A stretch of DNA of 33,719 nucleotides from Oscillospiraceae bacterium (GCA_015064315.1 SVSL01000015.1:1-33719), one strand, 5' to 3'. Numbered from the stretch's first letter, positions 1 to 7,310 are shown. Made by a program: numbers and translations. Notes: generated from the letters alone by a model not told the origin.

Positions 1-31
1 CTACGCTGTTTTTTTAGAATATAGATAGACT

Positions 32-159
32 TGTAGGGACAGGCGTCCTCGACTGTCCGAGAAGAAAAAGCGCTTGCTTTCTATATGGCTATTTGTACGT
101 AGCCATATGCAAAGCAAAAATCCTTTGTTTCCGGACAGTCGAGGACGCCTGTCCCTACA
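32..159. repeat. 128-bp palindromic MITE-like element, copy 1
   Basis: The element begins TGTAGGGACAGGCGTCCTCG and ends with its inverse, giving perfect terminal inverted repeats of about 27 bp. The interior is also self-complementary (TATGGCTA against TAGCCATA), so the whole unit can fold into one long hairpin. Near-identical copies lie at 12137-12264 (same length, opposite orientation) and 14539-14667. It has no coding capacity for a transposase, so any movement would need an enzyme supplied from elsewhere. The rest of 1-301 holds only the flank shared with the third copy and the terminator of the next gene. Confidence 0.85.
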
Positions 160-213
160 GATGATGATATTTGGATTCTCAAGATATGGCGTAGCCATAA
201 ATCGTTTCTTTAC

Positions 214-251
214 AAAAAAGGGCTTTTCATTCTTATGAGACAGCCTCTTTT
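214..251 (-). terminator. Intrinsic terminator of the minus-strand gene at 302-856
   Basis: Read on the minus strand, AAAAGAGGCT pairs imperfectly with AGCCCTTTTTT and the descending arm runs into a T tract. It lies about 50 bp past the stop codon. A similar hairpin follows the MATE gene near copy 3 of the 128-bp element. Confidence 0.6.
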
Positions 252-301
252 GCCATTTTTCTGCTCAGAATGCAGAAAGCAGCCTCTGTCTTTTTTCTTT
301 T

Positions 302-856
302 TCAAGCCTTTTGGCTCTTTTCCTTTTCCATATCCTCTTGATACATATAGTATCTCACCTTGCAGACCCAAACCAAGAAGAATGCCGAAATTCCCGTCAG
401 CACAAGGTACACGATGGTGGAGGCGTTGAGAATAAAGGTTCTGGGCGTGTTGGGGAGCAGATCCTCCTCGCCGTCCACGGTCACCGTTACCGAATGGACA
501 CGGTCAAAAGCGACGGCGCTTTCCCAAGAGTGGGAGATCTCCAGCTGGGTATGGGGCAGAACCTTGGCACCGGGAAGCTCCAGCGTTTTGGTGTTTCCCT
601 TATCGTCGGATACCACCACGGTGATCTTTTCCACCTCTACGGTTTCTGCCGTCTTGTTGCGCAAAAATCCCTGCACGGAGGAAATATGAATATTACTGTC
701 CGCGCTGATCAGGGCGGAGGAAGCCTCCACACGCTCCTTGACCTCCAAGCCCGAGGCTCCCGCGGGAATCATATCCAATACCAAAAGGAATGCCAGCCCC
801 AGCGTCAGAAGCGCCAGAAGCAGGATCCATAAATTCTGCAACAAATGCTTTGTCAT
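302..856 (-). CDS. Hypothetical two-span membrane protein (184 aa)
   Basis: I do not recognise a named family. The protein starts with a hydrophobic segment (residues about 8-30) that acts as a signal anchor. A middle part of about 105 residues is rich in beta-forming and charged residues (VEVEKITVVVSDDKGNTK), probably an extracytoplasmic beta-sandwich. A second span at about 146-167 (STIVYLVLTGISAFFLVWVC) is followed by a short charged tail. The ATG is preceded by purine-rich GAAAGGATGAAAAGG. It is a single-gene unit with its own promoter (904-937) and a terminator at 214-251. The topology fits a cell-surface or envelope-associated protein; function unknown. Confidence 0.75.
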   Translation of the reverse strand: MTKHLLQNLWILLLALLTLGLAFLLVLDMIPAGASGLEVKERVEASSALISADSNIHISSVQGFLRNKTAETVEVEKITVVVSDDKGNTKTLELPGAKVLPHTQLEISHSWESAVAFDRVHSVTVTVDGEEDLLPNTPRTFILNASTIVYLVLTGISAFFLVWVCKVRYYMYQEDMEKEKSQKA

Positions 857-903
857 ACCTTTTCATCCTTTCTTCGTGGTTCGGCACGAAAAAATCCTTT
901 ACG

Positions 904-937
904 ATTATATTATAACATTCCGCACGGGTTTTGTCTA
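904..937 (-). promoter_or_regulatory. SigmaA-type promoter for the gene at 302-856
   Basis: On the minus strand TAGACA (932-937) is separated by exactly 17 bp from TATAAT (909-914), with a second overlapping TATAAT at 904-909. It lies about 50 bp upstream of the ATG. Confidence 0.7.
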
Positions 938-1033
938 CGGCTTTTTTGTAAAAAAAACGGATTCCCCTCACTTTTTCCCATATTTTTCATATACTGCCTG
1001 TGAAATCCATCGCACCCGAAAGGAGAATCTCTT

Positions 1034-1264
1034 ATGAAGCTGGACAAACGAATGGTCAACCGTCTGCTGACGCTGGACGACGAGCAGCTGGGAAACGTGA
1101 TCAAAAGCATTGCCGCCGAATCGGGAATCGACCCTGCGGCTCTGGGGCTGAACCCCAACAGCATTGAAAGCATCCGCGCCGCGCTCGGCATGGCGCGCGA
1201 GGAGGATCTGAAACAAATGGAAGAGATCTACAACGCCTACCGTCACACTCCAAAAAAGCCCTGA
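1034..1264 (+). CDS. Small hypothetical protein (76 aa), first of a three-gene cluster
   Basis: A soluble, predicted all-helical protein with no signal peptide or membrane span. It reads MKLDKRMVNRLLTLDDEQLG and contains a central IDPAALGLNP loop. AAAGGAG lies 8 nt before the ATG. The next gene begins 39 bp downstream behind a nearly identical leader (CCGAAAGGAG..ATCTCT), and a third follows at 1770, so the three are probably co-transcribed. The family is unnamed to me. Helical segments of the type LLxLDDEQLxxVIKxIA suggest a small scaffold or regulatory protein, but that is only an impression. Confidence 0.75.
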   Translation: MKLDKRMVNRLLTLDDEQLGNVIKSIAAESGIDPAALGLNPNSIESIRAALGMAREEDLKQMEEIYNAYRHTPKKP

Positions 1265-1303
1265 GCCACCTCCTGGCATTTTCTTCCGAAAGGAGCAATC
1301 TCT

Positions 1304-1756
1304 ATGGATCACCCCACCGCATCCGGCGCAAGCCCCTTGAACGCTCTGCTCTCAAATCCCGAATGGATGGAACGGGTGCAAAGCATTCTCTCCTCCGCGC
1401 TCCCCTCCGAGGAAGCCTCCGAAAGTGCCGAAAAGCCACCTCCCGCACCGTCCGACGCGCCGTCGGTCGCCACGGGCGGTTCCTCCGGGATCGACGGTCT
1501 GTCCGGGATTCTGAGCAATCCCGCGCTTCTGGCAAAGCTTCCGCAGCTCCTTGCCACCGTCAGCCCTATGCTTTCAAGCCTTCAGCCCACCGCCTCCACA
1601 GCATCAAGCAAGGAAAGCGATCCCGAAAATCTTCCCGTCTGCCGTGAGAAGCTTCTCATTGCTTTGAAGCCCTTCCTCTCCCCCAAACGCTGCCAAGCCG
1701 TGGATTCCATGCTTCGAATCGCCAAGCTGGGAGAGATCCTGGGGCAGATCAAGTAA
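1304..1756 (+). CDS. Hypothetical protein with Leu/Pro-rich helical segments (150 aa)
   Basis: Soluble protein with an N-terminal LLSNPEWMERVQSILSS segment, a Ser/Pro/Ala-rich linker (about 38-62), and a second related segment ILSNPALLAKLPQLLATVSP (about 69-88), so the SNP..L motif occurs twice. A C-terminal basic helix (about 108-150) has CREKLLIALKPFLSPKRC. The start is set by AAAGGAG just upstream. It lies 39 bp after the previous gene and 13 bp before the next. Proteins of this look are common hypotheticals in Clostridia; I know of no assigned function. Confidence 0.75.
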   Translation: MDHPTASGASPLNALLSNPEWMERVQSILSSALPSEEASESAEKPPPAPSDAPSVATGGSSGIDGLSGILSNPALLAKLPQLLATVSPMLSSLQPTASTASSKESDPENLPVCREKLLIALKPFLSPKRCQAVDSMLRIAKLGEILGQIK

Positions 1757-1769
1757 GGAGGAAGCCGTT

Positions 1770-2183
1770 ATGTATTCGCGTTTTCAAAGCCGCCCCGAGG
1801 AAGGCATCCGCATTCCCGAGCATTATAGCGGATGCGCCTTTTCGTCCGCGCCCCCAACCGTTGAAAAAAAGCGAGAAGAATCCGCGTCGGGGCGTCCCCG
1901 TTCCATGGAAGCCGCCCGTCCCACGCCTCCGCCCTCCAAAAATTCGACTCCGCCGCCCCCCGTGCCGCCGCTGCCGCCGCGAGAGCAGACCGAAAAAATT
2001 CCTCCGTCACCTCCCGCCAATCCCGTTCAGGGGCTCTTGGGGGATCTTGGAAAAGCCTTTCCTCTTTCCCACGGCATCGGCTTTGACGAGCTTTTGCTTT
2101 TGGGGCTGATCCTTCTTCTGGCGCAAAGCGGAAAGGATCAGGATACCCTGCTTTGGTTGGCTCTGCTCCTCTTTTGCGGATAA
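1770..2183 (+). CDS. Hypothetical Pro-rich protein with hydrophobic C-terminus (137 aa)
   Basis: The N-terminal part carries the motif RIPEHYSGCAF, recalling an IPENYSGNAF-like motif I associate with clostridial hypothetical proteins. A long proline-rich stretch (about 50-90) follows, then a very hydrophobic C-terminus (FDELLLLGLILLLAQ and LLWLALLLFCG) that probably forms a helical hairpin in or on the membrane. AAGGAGG lies 8 nt before the ATG, and the gene starts 13 bp after the previous stop. It closes the small cluster. No clear terminator follows, only 111 bp before the next start, which has its own promoter. Confidence 0.75.
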   Translation: MYSRFQSRPEEGIRIPEHYSGCAFSSAPPTVEKKREESASGRPRSMEAARPTPPPSKNSTPPPPVPPLPPREQTEKIPPSPPANPVQGLLGDLGKAFPLSHGIGFDELLLLGLILLLAQSGKDQDTLLWLALLLFCG

Positions 2184-2231
2184 AAATTCTCTTCCTGTCA
2201 AAATCCGTCGAAAAAGCTTTGCAAAAAGCTC

Positions 2232-2260
2232 TTGTATTTTGCAAAAAAGTATGATATGAT
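2232..2260 (+). promoter_or_regulatory. Promoter for the VanZ/phosphoesterase fusion gene
   Basis: TTGTAT (2232-2237), 17 bp, TATGAT (2255-2260), in AT-rich DNA. It overlaps the in-frame TTG at 2232, so that upstream start cannot be used from this promoter. This favours the ATG at 2295. Confidence 0.5.
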
Positions 2261-2294
2261 AATGGCAGTAAGGAAAAGAAAGAGAAAGAACGAC

Positions 2295-3563
2295 ATGAAA
2301 TCAAACGTAAAAAGATCCCTTCTCGTATGGCGTATCCTTTTGTTGCTGTTGATTCTTGCCAATATGACCGCGATCTTTCTGCTCTCTCATCAAGATGGAA
2401 AGAAATCAGGGGAGACCAGCAAGCGCGTCACCGAAGCAGTGGCGCAAACCACCGTAAAGGATTTTGAACAAAAGCCTGTCGCAGAGAAGGAGCGGATTGT
2501 GAACAAGCTGAATATCCCCGTGCGCACCCTTGCCCACATGGGAGAGTTTGGACTTCTCTCGGCTCTCTCGTTGCTTCTTTTGCTGACGTGGAAGAAAAAG
2601 ATACCGCTCAAATACGTGAGTGCGGTGGCATTCGCCGCGCTGTACGCCTGCTCCGACGAATGGCATCAAAGTCTTGTGGGCGGTCGAAAATCCGATTGGA
2701 AGGACGTGGGCTTTGACACGCTGGGTGCCGTCATCGGCGCGGGCTTTGCGCTTCTCTTTTATTTGCTCATCATCCACGTAAGGAGAAAAAGAAACATTTT
2801 GAAAACAACGCGTTATTTTCTGAAAACCGATCGAAAGGATCTCCGCCTGCGCATTGCCGTCGCCTCCGACCTGCACGGAACGGGGCACGAGAAGGTGTTG
2901 CGTATTCTGGAGCGCGAGCGCCCCGATCTGATCCTGATTCCGGGAGACCTGATGGAGGACAATCAGCTTGGAGATCCCAAGGATGAGGGCTTTGCCTTCC
3001 TGCGCGCCGCCGCTGCCATTGCTCCCACCTATTATTCCTTTGGAAATCACGAAACCGGATGCTACCACAAGGGAAAGCCCTGGTCCAAGCCCGAAAAGAA
3101 GCCTCTGCCCCCGCACGCCAAGGAATACATCGCGGCTACGGGCGCCATACTACTGGATAACGAGCAGATCACACAGGGAGAGCTGACGGTCTGCGGTCTG
3201 ACCTCGGGACTTAACGGAAAGGTCAACCGCCCCGATCTTTCGGTGATCGAAAAGCTGGACGGGAGCAAGGGCTTCCGAATCCTGCTCTGCCATCATCCCG
3301 AATATTTTATGCCCTATATTCAAAAAACAGGAATCGAGCTGACGGTCTCGGGTCACGCCCACGGCGGTCAGTGGAGGCTCTTTGGCAGGGGGGCGTTTGC
3401 ACCCGGCCAGGGCATCCTTCCCAAGTACACCTCCGGCGTTTTGGAAAACCGATGCGTGATCAGCCGCGGAATCGGCAATCACACCGTCTATCCCCGAATC
3501 TTCAACGCCCCCGAGGTGGTCATGGTCTACTACGGCTACACCCGCGAGGAGATCAACGCATAA
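2295..3563 (+). CDS. VanZ-like membrane domain fused to a calcineurin-type metallophosphoesterase
   Basis: From the ATG at 2295 the protein has 422 residues. The N-terminal part (about 8-165) is VanZ-like: a first span ending FLLSHQDGKKSGETS, then HMGEFGLLSALSLLLLL, and the family signature CSDEWHQSLVGGRKSDWKDV followed by DTLGAVIGAG. The C-terminal part (about 184-415) is a two-metal phosphoesterase of the YkuE/LpxH-like type: ASDLHG, PGDLMEDN, GNHE, CHHPEYF and SGHAHGGQW. The phosphatase should therefore sit on one face of the membrane, tethered by the VanZ helices. Upstream in-frame starts (TTG 2232, ATG 2262) lie inside or too near the promoter. VanZ relatives are linked to glycopeptide resistance, and YkuE-like enzymes act on phosphate esters of lipids or cell-wall precursors, so an envelope role is likely but unproven. 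The fusion is unusual. Confidence 0.85.
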   Translation: MKSNVKRSLLVWRILLLLLILANMTAIFLLSHQDGKKSGETSKRVTEAVAQTTVKDFEQKPVAEKERIVNKLNIPVRTLAHMGEFGLLSALSLLLLLTWKKKIPLKYVSAVAFAALYACSDEWHQSLVGGRKSDWKDVGFDTLGAVIGAGFALLFYLLIIHVRRKRNILKTTRYFLKTDRKDLRLRIAVASDLHGTGHEKVLRILERERPDLILIPGDLMEDNQLGDPKDEGFAFLRAAAAIAPTYYSFGNHETGCYHKGKPWSKPEKKPLPPHAKEYIAATGAILLDNEQITQGELTVCGLTSGLNGKVNRPDLSVIEKLDGSKGFRILLCHHPEYFMPYIQKTGIELTVSGHAHGGQWRLFGRGAFAPGQGILPKYTSGVLENRCVISRGIGNHTVYPRIFNAPEVVMVYYGYTREEINA

Positions 3564-3605
3564 AAAACATATCTGAAAAATAAAAAAGAAAAGGAGAATC
3601 AAAAA

Positions 3606-3923
3606 ATGGCAAACGAAAAGGTAATTGTATTGACTGCTGAAAATTTTGAAAAGGAAGTTCTGCAAAGCGATAAGCCCGTGCTGGTGGATTTTTGGGCAGC
3701 ATGGTGCGGCCCCTGCCGTATGCTCGCCCCCACCATTGATGAGCTGGCGCTGGAAAACGACGGTATCAAGGTCTGCAAGGTAAACGTGGACGATGAGGAG
3801 GCTCTTGCCGCCAGGTTCGGCATCATGAGCATCCCCACGGTGCTGGCGTTCAAGGACGGAACGCTGATCAATCAGTCGGTAGGCGTGCAGAGCAAGCAAG
3901 CACTTTTGCAGCTTCTTGCGTAA
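3606..3923 (+). CDS. trxA: Thioredoxin
   Basis: A 105-residue protein of normal thioredoxin length. The active site WCGPC has its two redox cysteines at 34 and 37. The buried aspartate lies in VLVDFWA (about 28) and the cis-proline in MSIPTV (about 78). AAAAGGAG lies 9 nt before the ATG. It reduces disulfides in cytosolic proteins and is re-reduced by a thioredoxin reductase; the only candidate reductase in this window is the gene at 19585. It follows the phosphoesterase fusion by 42 bp and may share its transcript, ending at the terminator 3934-3972. Confidence 0.95.
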   Translation: MANEKVIVLTAENFEKEVLQSDKPVLVDFWAAWCGPCRMLAPTIDELALENDGIKVCKVNVDDEEALAARFGIMSIPTVLAFKDGTLINQSVGVQSKQALLQLLA

Positions 3924-3933
3924 AGCAAGCCAC

Positions 3934-3972
3934 AAGGATCCGAAAGCCATTTGGCAATCGGATCCTTTTTTG
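3934..3972 (+). terminator. Rho-independent terminator after trxA
   Basis: AAGGATCCGA pairs perfectly with TCGGATCCTT across a 14-nt loop and runs directly into a T tract. Confidence 0.85.
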
Positions 3973-4015
3973 TGCGCTTTTCAAGCGGAAAGCACCTCAA
4001 ACTTTTCCAAACCCC

Positions 4016-4044
4016 TTGATTTTTTTACAAAAATCGGGTATAAT
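4016..4044 (+). promoter_or_regulatory. Promoter of the DUF1836 - mrnC - HAD operon
   Basis: TTGATT (4016-4021), 17 bp, TATAAT (4039-4044), about 60 bp upstream of the DUF1836 start. Confidence 0.7.
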
Positions 4045-4105
4045 GGTATTGTAAATCATATCAAACGGATTCCAATACTGTGAGAACGAAAGGATATACT
4101 GCCGT

Positions 4106-4843
4106 ATGAATCACGAAGAAATGAAAGCCCTTGTTGCCGAGGCGGTAAGAGACGCCGACCTGCGCGCCGAGGAAATCCCCTCCATTGATCTCTATCTGGA
4201 TCAGATCACCAGTCTGATGGCGGACAAGCTGACCGAGGGCTCCGAGCGCTTTGCCGACCGCGTCCTGACCAAAACCATGATCAACAACTACTCCAAGGAC
4301 GGTCTGATCTCCCCCATCAACGGCAAAAAATACAACAAGGAGCAGATTTTGCAAATGCTCCTGGTCTACTCCATGAAAAACACCCTCTCCATTGGCGAGA
4401 TCAAGCGGGTTCTGCAAAACGTCTACGCCGCCCCCGATTACAGCGAGGAAATGCTGCAAAAGGTTTGGCAGCGCTTTCTCTCCATCAAGGATCTGGAGCG
4501 CGCCGAGGCATTCGATAACGTCAACGATTTCCTCACGCGTCTGGAGCTGGACCCCAATAATGATGCCGATTTCTTCACCCTGCTCCTGAGCCTTTCGGCA
4601 TGGTCCTCCTATCTGAAAAACATTGTGCAAGCCCTTCTGGAGGCGCGATATCTTGACGAGGAGGATCTGAAAAAAGTCCTCGCCAAGCAGCAAAAGGAAG
4701 AAAAGAAGGCGGCTAAGAAGGCGGAAAAAGCCGAAAAAGCCGAAAAAGCCGCTCTTGAAACCGAAGCCAAGAAAGCCAAGGCAGAGAAAAAAGCCAAGGA
4801 AAACGAAGCCGCCGAGGATGCGAAAAGTGAGGAGAACGACTAA
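4106..4843 (+). CDS. DUF1836 domain protein with Lys/Ala/Glu-rich tail
   Basis: A 245-residue protein. Residues about 23-170 match the DUF1836 pattern: IPSIDLYLDQITSLM, then LTKTMINNYSKDGLI, then KKYNKEQILQMLLVYSMKN. The family (Firmicutes, B. subtilis YkrK-like) is predicted to be a winged-helix or MerR-like DNA-binding protein. The last 45 residues are a low-complexity charged coil built on AEKAEKAEKAA and AKKAKAEKKAKEN. The ATG is preceded by AAAGGA at a slightly long spacing. The stop overlaps the next start as TAATG, so translation is coupled to mrnC. Regulatory function is inferred from the family only. Confidence 0.85.
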   Translation: MNHEEMKALVAEAVRDADLRAEEIPSIDLYLDQITSLMADKLTEGSERFADRVLTKTMINNYSKDGLISPINGKKYNKEQILQMLLVYSMKNTLSIGEIKRVLQNVYAAPDYSEEMLQKVWQRFLSIKDLERAEAFDNVNDFLTRLELDPNNDADFFTLLLSLSAWSSYLKNIVQALLEARYLDEEDLKKVLAKQQKEEKKAAKKAEKAEKAEKAALETEAKKAKAEKKAKENEAAEDAKSEEND

Positions 4844-5244
4844 TGGACATTCGTGAGATCAGCGTTCCCGCTCTGGCATATCTGGGAGACTGCGTCATAG
4901 AGCTTTGCGTGAGAAAATATTTGGTGGAAAAGGGACTTTCCACCTCGGCGCACCTCAACGCCGCCGCACTGGATTTCGTTCGCGCTCCCGCCCAAGCCGA
5001 GGCAATGAAAAATCTGCTTCCCCATCTGACCGAGACCGAGGAGACCTACTTCCGCCGCGGGCGCAACATGGGACACTCCAACGTCCCCAAGCGAGCCACG
5101 GTCAGCGAATATCGCGCCGCCACGGGCATGGAGACCCTCTTTGGATATCTTCATCTGACCGGGCAGAGCGCCCGCATTGACGAGCTTTTCCGACTTGCCT
5201 ATCCGCAAATAACCGGTGAGGAAAATACCGATGGGAAAATTTGA
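4843..5244 (+). CDS. mrnC: Mini-ribonuclease III
   Basis: A 133-residue protein with only the RNase III catalytic domain and no double-stranded-RNA-binding domain, as expected for Mini-III. The catalytic segment is LAYLGDCVIEL with its conserved Asp and Glu. The other family blocks are RRGRNMGH, PKRATVSEYRAATG and LFGYLHLTGQ. In Bacillus this enzyme matures the 3' and 5' ends of 23S rRNA. Its start overlaps the DUF1836 stop by one base and it overlaps the HAD gene by 14 bp, so the three form a tight operon. In many Firmicutes mrnC follows cysS; here it does not. Confidence 0.93.
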   Translation: MDIREISVPALAYLGDCVIELCVRKYLVEKGLSTSAHLNAAALDFVRAPAQAEAMKNLLPHLTETEETYFRRGRNMGHSNVPKRATVSEYRAATGMETLFGYLHLTGQSARIDELFRLAYPQITGEENTDGKI

Positions 5245-6037
5245 CGGCTACCTACTGCTTTCGGACTTTGACGGAACGCTGGCACACACCGAAAAGGAGA
5301 TCCTGCCCGACGGCACCAAGATCAGCAGAAAAGTCATCTCGCAGGAAAACCGAGATGCCATTCGCTACTTTCAAGCCGAGGGCGGTCTTTTCACCCTTGC
5401 CACGGGCAGACAGCCCGAGCACGTTGCAAAATGGGCGGAGGAAATTCGACCCAACACCTACGTTTCCGCTCTCAACGGCGCCTATCTTTATCATCCCACA
5501 AACGGTCACCTGCTCTTTTCGCGCACCATGGATGCGGATTTTCCCATTCTTGCAAAAAGGATCCTTTCCGAATGTCCCGCTTTGAAGGAGGTACGCATGA
5601 CCGCGCCAACGGAAGAAACCAGCGTGGTGATCCAAAACGGAGAGCCCATGGAGCTTCCCTCCGACCGCGATTTTTACAAGATGGTTTTTATCACGCCCAA
5701 GGAACACAGTGATGAATACAGCCAAAGAATCGCCGCCCTCATAAACGGTCGCTATTTTTCCATGCGCAGCTGGATCAACGGCATTGAGGTGCAGATGCGC
5801 GGCACGGGAAAGGGAGACTCCATCGCCCGCATGAAGGAAGCCCTTGGAGAACGCGCACGCGTTGCCGTTGCCGTTGGAGACTATGAAAACGATTTGGATA
5901 TGATCCGCGCCGCTGATATCGGCTATGCCGTAGACAACGCCGTGCCTGTTTTGAAGGAGGCGGCAGATCGCATCACAGTTTCCAATCTTGAATCCGCCAT
6001 TGCAAAAATCATTGCCGAGCTTGAAAGAGAATGTTGA
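5231..6037 (+). CDS. HAD-superfamily hydrolase, Cof (IIB) type
   Basis: A 268-residue cytosolic phosphatase. Motif I is SDFDGTLAHT with the nucleophilic and acid/base aspartates (residues about 13 and 15). Motif II lies in LATGRQ, and motif IV is GDYENDLDMIRAADIGYAVDNA. A cap domain sits in the middle, as in Cof-type enzymes acting on sugar phosphates or similar small substrates; the substrate cannot be read from sequence. An upstream GTG at 5216 is in frame, but GAGG lies 9 nt before the ATG at 5231, which I prefer. It overlaps mrnC by 14 bp. Confidence 0.9.
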   Translation: MGKFDGYLLLSDFDGTLAHTEKEILPDGTKISRKVISQENRDAIRYFQAEGGLFTLATGRQPEHVAKWAEEIRPNTYVSALNGAYLYHPTNGHLLFSRTMDADFPILAKRILSECPALKEVRMTAPTEETSVVIQNGEPMELPSDRDFYKMVFITPKEHSDEYSQRIAALINGRYFSMRSWINGIEVQMRGTGKGDSIARMKEALGERARVAVAVGDYENDLDMIRAADIGYAVDNAVPVLKEAADRITVSNLESAIAKIIAELEREC

Positions 6038-6062
6038 CAGACCTTGCAAAATAAGGTATAAT
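6034..6062 (+). promoter_or_regulatory. Consensus promoter with no gene immediately downstream
   Basis: TTGACA (6034-6039), exactly 17 bp, TATAAT (6057-6062), overlapping the HAD stop codon. Transcription would start near 6070 and run into a palindromic repeat patch. The next plus-strand gene begins at 6747 and has its own promoter. Confidence 0.7.
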
Positions 6063-6080
6063 ATAATAAAGATGCCCTTC

Positions 6081-6290
6081 TTCGTCTCGCCAAGGCGAGC
6101 CACCTCTCCCAGAGGGAGGGGCTTTAAAAGAGTGCTATACAAAAGCAAAAACAATCATTAAAATCAGCATTTTTTATGCAAGGCTCCCCCTCCGGGGGAG
6201 CTCCCGTCGCAAGACGGGTGAGAGGGCAATCTGCCCATCCCCTCTCCGTCTCGCCAAGGCGAGCCATCTCTCCCCCATGGGGAGAGGCTT
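6081..6290. repeat. REP-like palindromic repeat cluster
   Basis: Three units. 6081-6127 and 6246-6290 share a direct repeat that begins CGTCTCGCCAAGGCGAGCCA (containing the hairpin CTCGCC-AA-GGCGAG) followed by CTCTCCC..GGGAG. Between them, 6181-6229 holds GCTCCCCCTCCGGGGGAGC and CCCGTCGCAAGACGGG. A related unit sits at 12329-12412. No open frame here looks real. Confidence 0.75.
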
Positions 6291-6322
6291 AAATAAGTTT
6301 CCACAAGAAACGCAAGAACGGA

Positions 6323-6580
6323 TCATTCGTTTGAATCAATATCTTGAAAAAGAAATTCCATGGGAACATTCAATACCTTTGCAATAGTATAGATCTCCCT
6401 GTCGGTGGCACTGCGAAGCTGTCCTTCCAGCTTGGAATAGCTGGTGGGATTCATGTCACAACCCATAACTTGAATTTTTGCGATAAAATCCTTTTGTTTC
6501 AGTCCTTTTTCCTTGCGCAGGCGCTCAATATTCTTGCCAACCATGTTGGCGTTTCCATAGGATTTTTTTCTTGTTTTCAT
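6323..6580 (-). CDS. XRE-family helix-turn-helix regulator (85 aa)
   Basis: A small DNA-binding protein. The HTH spans about residues 14-70: NIERLRKEKGLKQKDFIAKI, then NPTSYSKLEGQLRSATDREIYTIAKVLNVPMEFLF, the usual Cro/CI-type five-helix fold. The start at 6580 follows AAAAAGGG; an upstream in-frame start at 6622 would begin in the promoter. It is divergent from the cyclophilin gene, and the two share a promoter region with two palindromes of the AATTCC..GGAATT type. It probably represses itself and perhaps the cyclophilin gene. Confidence 0.88.
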   Translation of the reverse strand: MKTRKKSYGNANMVGKNIERLRKEKGLKQKDFIAKIQVMGCDMNPTSYSKLEGQLRSATDREIYTIAKVLNVPMEFLFQDIDSNE

Positions 6581-6610
6581 AATTTTTTCCCTTTTTCGTT
6601 CTTTTTTAGA

Positions 6611-6681
6611 ATTATATCCCAAAAAAGCCTTGACAAAATTCCAAATCGGAATTATAATATAGGTAATTCCAAAAGAGAATT
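6611..6681. promoter_or_regulatory. Divergent promoters with two palindromic operators
   Basis: Plus strand: TTGACA (6630-6635), 17 bp, TATAAT (6653-6658). Minus strand: TATAAT at 6611-6616 with a weak -35 overlapping the plus-strand -35. AATTCC-N5-GGAATT (6637-6653) fills the plus-strand spacer, and AATTCC-N5-AGAATT (6665-6681) lies just past the -10, centres 28 bp apart. These are likely sites for the adjacent XRE protein. Confidence 0.7.
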
Positions 6682-6746
6682 AAAAAGGGGATACGTTATC
6701 ACACTTTCAGCAAATAATTAAAAACATTATAAAAAGGAGTATTCCC

Positions 6747-7250
6747 ATGAACAACCCCAAGATTAAAATTACCGTACGTGACTTTGGCACAATGACTGCC
6801 GAGCTTTATCCCGATAAGGCACCCAACACCGTAAAGAATTTCCTTTCCCTCATTGAAAGGGATTTCTTCAGCGGCATGATCTTCCACCGTGTCATCCGCG
6901 GCTTTATGATTCAGGGCGGCGGCTTTGACGAGGGCTTCAAGCAGAAGAAGGCTGACGCCATCAAGGGCGAATTCATTGCCAACGGCTTTATTCAGAACGA
7001 TCTGCGTCACACCCGCGGCGTCCTCTCCATGGCGCGCACCTCGGATCCCGATTCGGCATCCTCTCAGTTCTTTATCATGCACAAGGATTCCCCCCATCTG
7101 GACGCTCAGTACGCAGGCTTTGGTAAGGTGATCGAGGGACTGGAGATCATCGACCTTATCGCAAACGTCAAGACCGGTCGCCTGGGCTGGTACGATGACG
7201 TTCCCAAGACTCCCGTTGTGATTGAGAAGATCGAGGTTGTTGAGGAGTAA
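6747..7250 (+). CDS. Cyclophilin-type peptidyl-prolyl cis-trans isomerase
   Basis: A 167-residue cytosolic protein with no signal peptide. Core motifs are FFSGMIFHRVIRGFMIQGGG (catalytic Arg in FHRVI), GVLSMAR, SASSQFFIM (Gln of the active site), SPHLDAQYAGFGKV and VIEKIEVVE at the end. It catalyses proline isomerisation during protein folding. AAAAAGGAG precedes the ATG. It is alone in its transcript and driven by the promoter shared with the XRE regulator. The family is certain; the in vivo substrate is unknown. Confidence 0.93.
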   Translation: MNNPKIKITVRDFGTMTAELYPDKAPNTVKNFLSLIERDFFSGMIFHRVIRGFMIQGGGFDEGFKQKKADAIKGEFIANGFIQNDLRHTRGVLSMARTSDPDSASSQFFIMHKDSPHLDAQYAGFGKVIEGLEIIDLIANVKTGRLGWYDDVPKTPVVIEKIEVVEE

Positions 7251-7263
7251 GTTCCTTTTCTCA

Positions 7264-7310
7264 CAATCAACTGTTGGTTGATTGACACATTTTTTGCGAT
7301 ATGCTATAAT
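7264..7310 (+). promoter_or_regulatory. Promoter plus palindromic operator of the moxR operon
   Basis: TTGACA (7282-7287), 17 bp, TATAAT (7305-7310). A perfect palindrome CAATCAAC-TGTTG-GTTGATTG (7264-7284) overlaps the -35, with a smaller palindrome CAACTGTTG inside it. This layout suggests repression or activation by a dimeric regulator. Confidence 0.7.
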
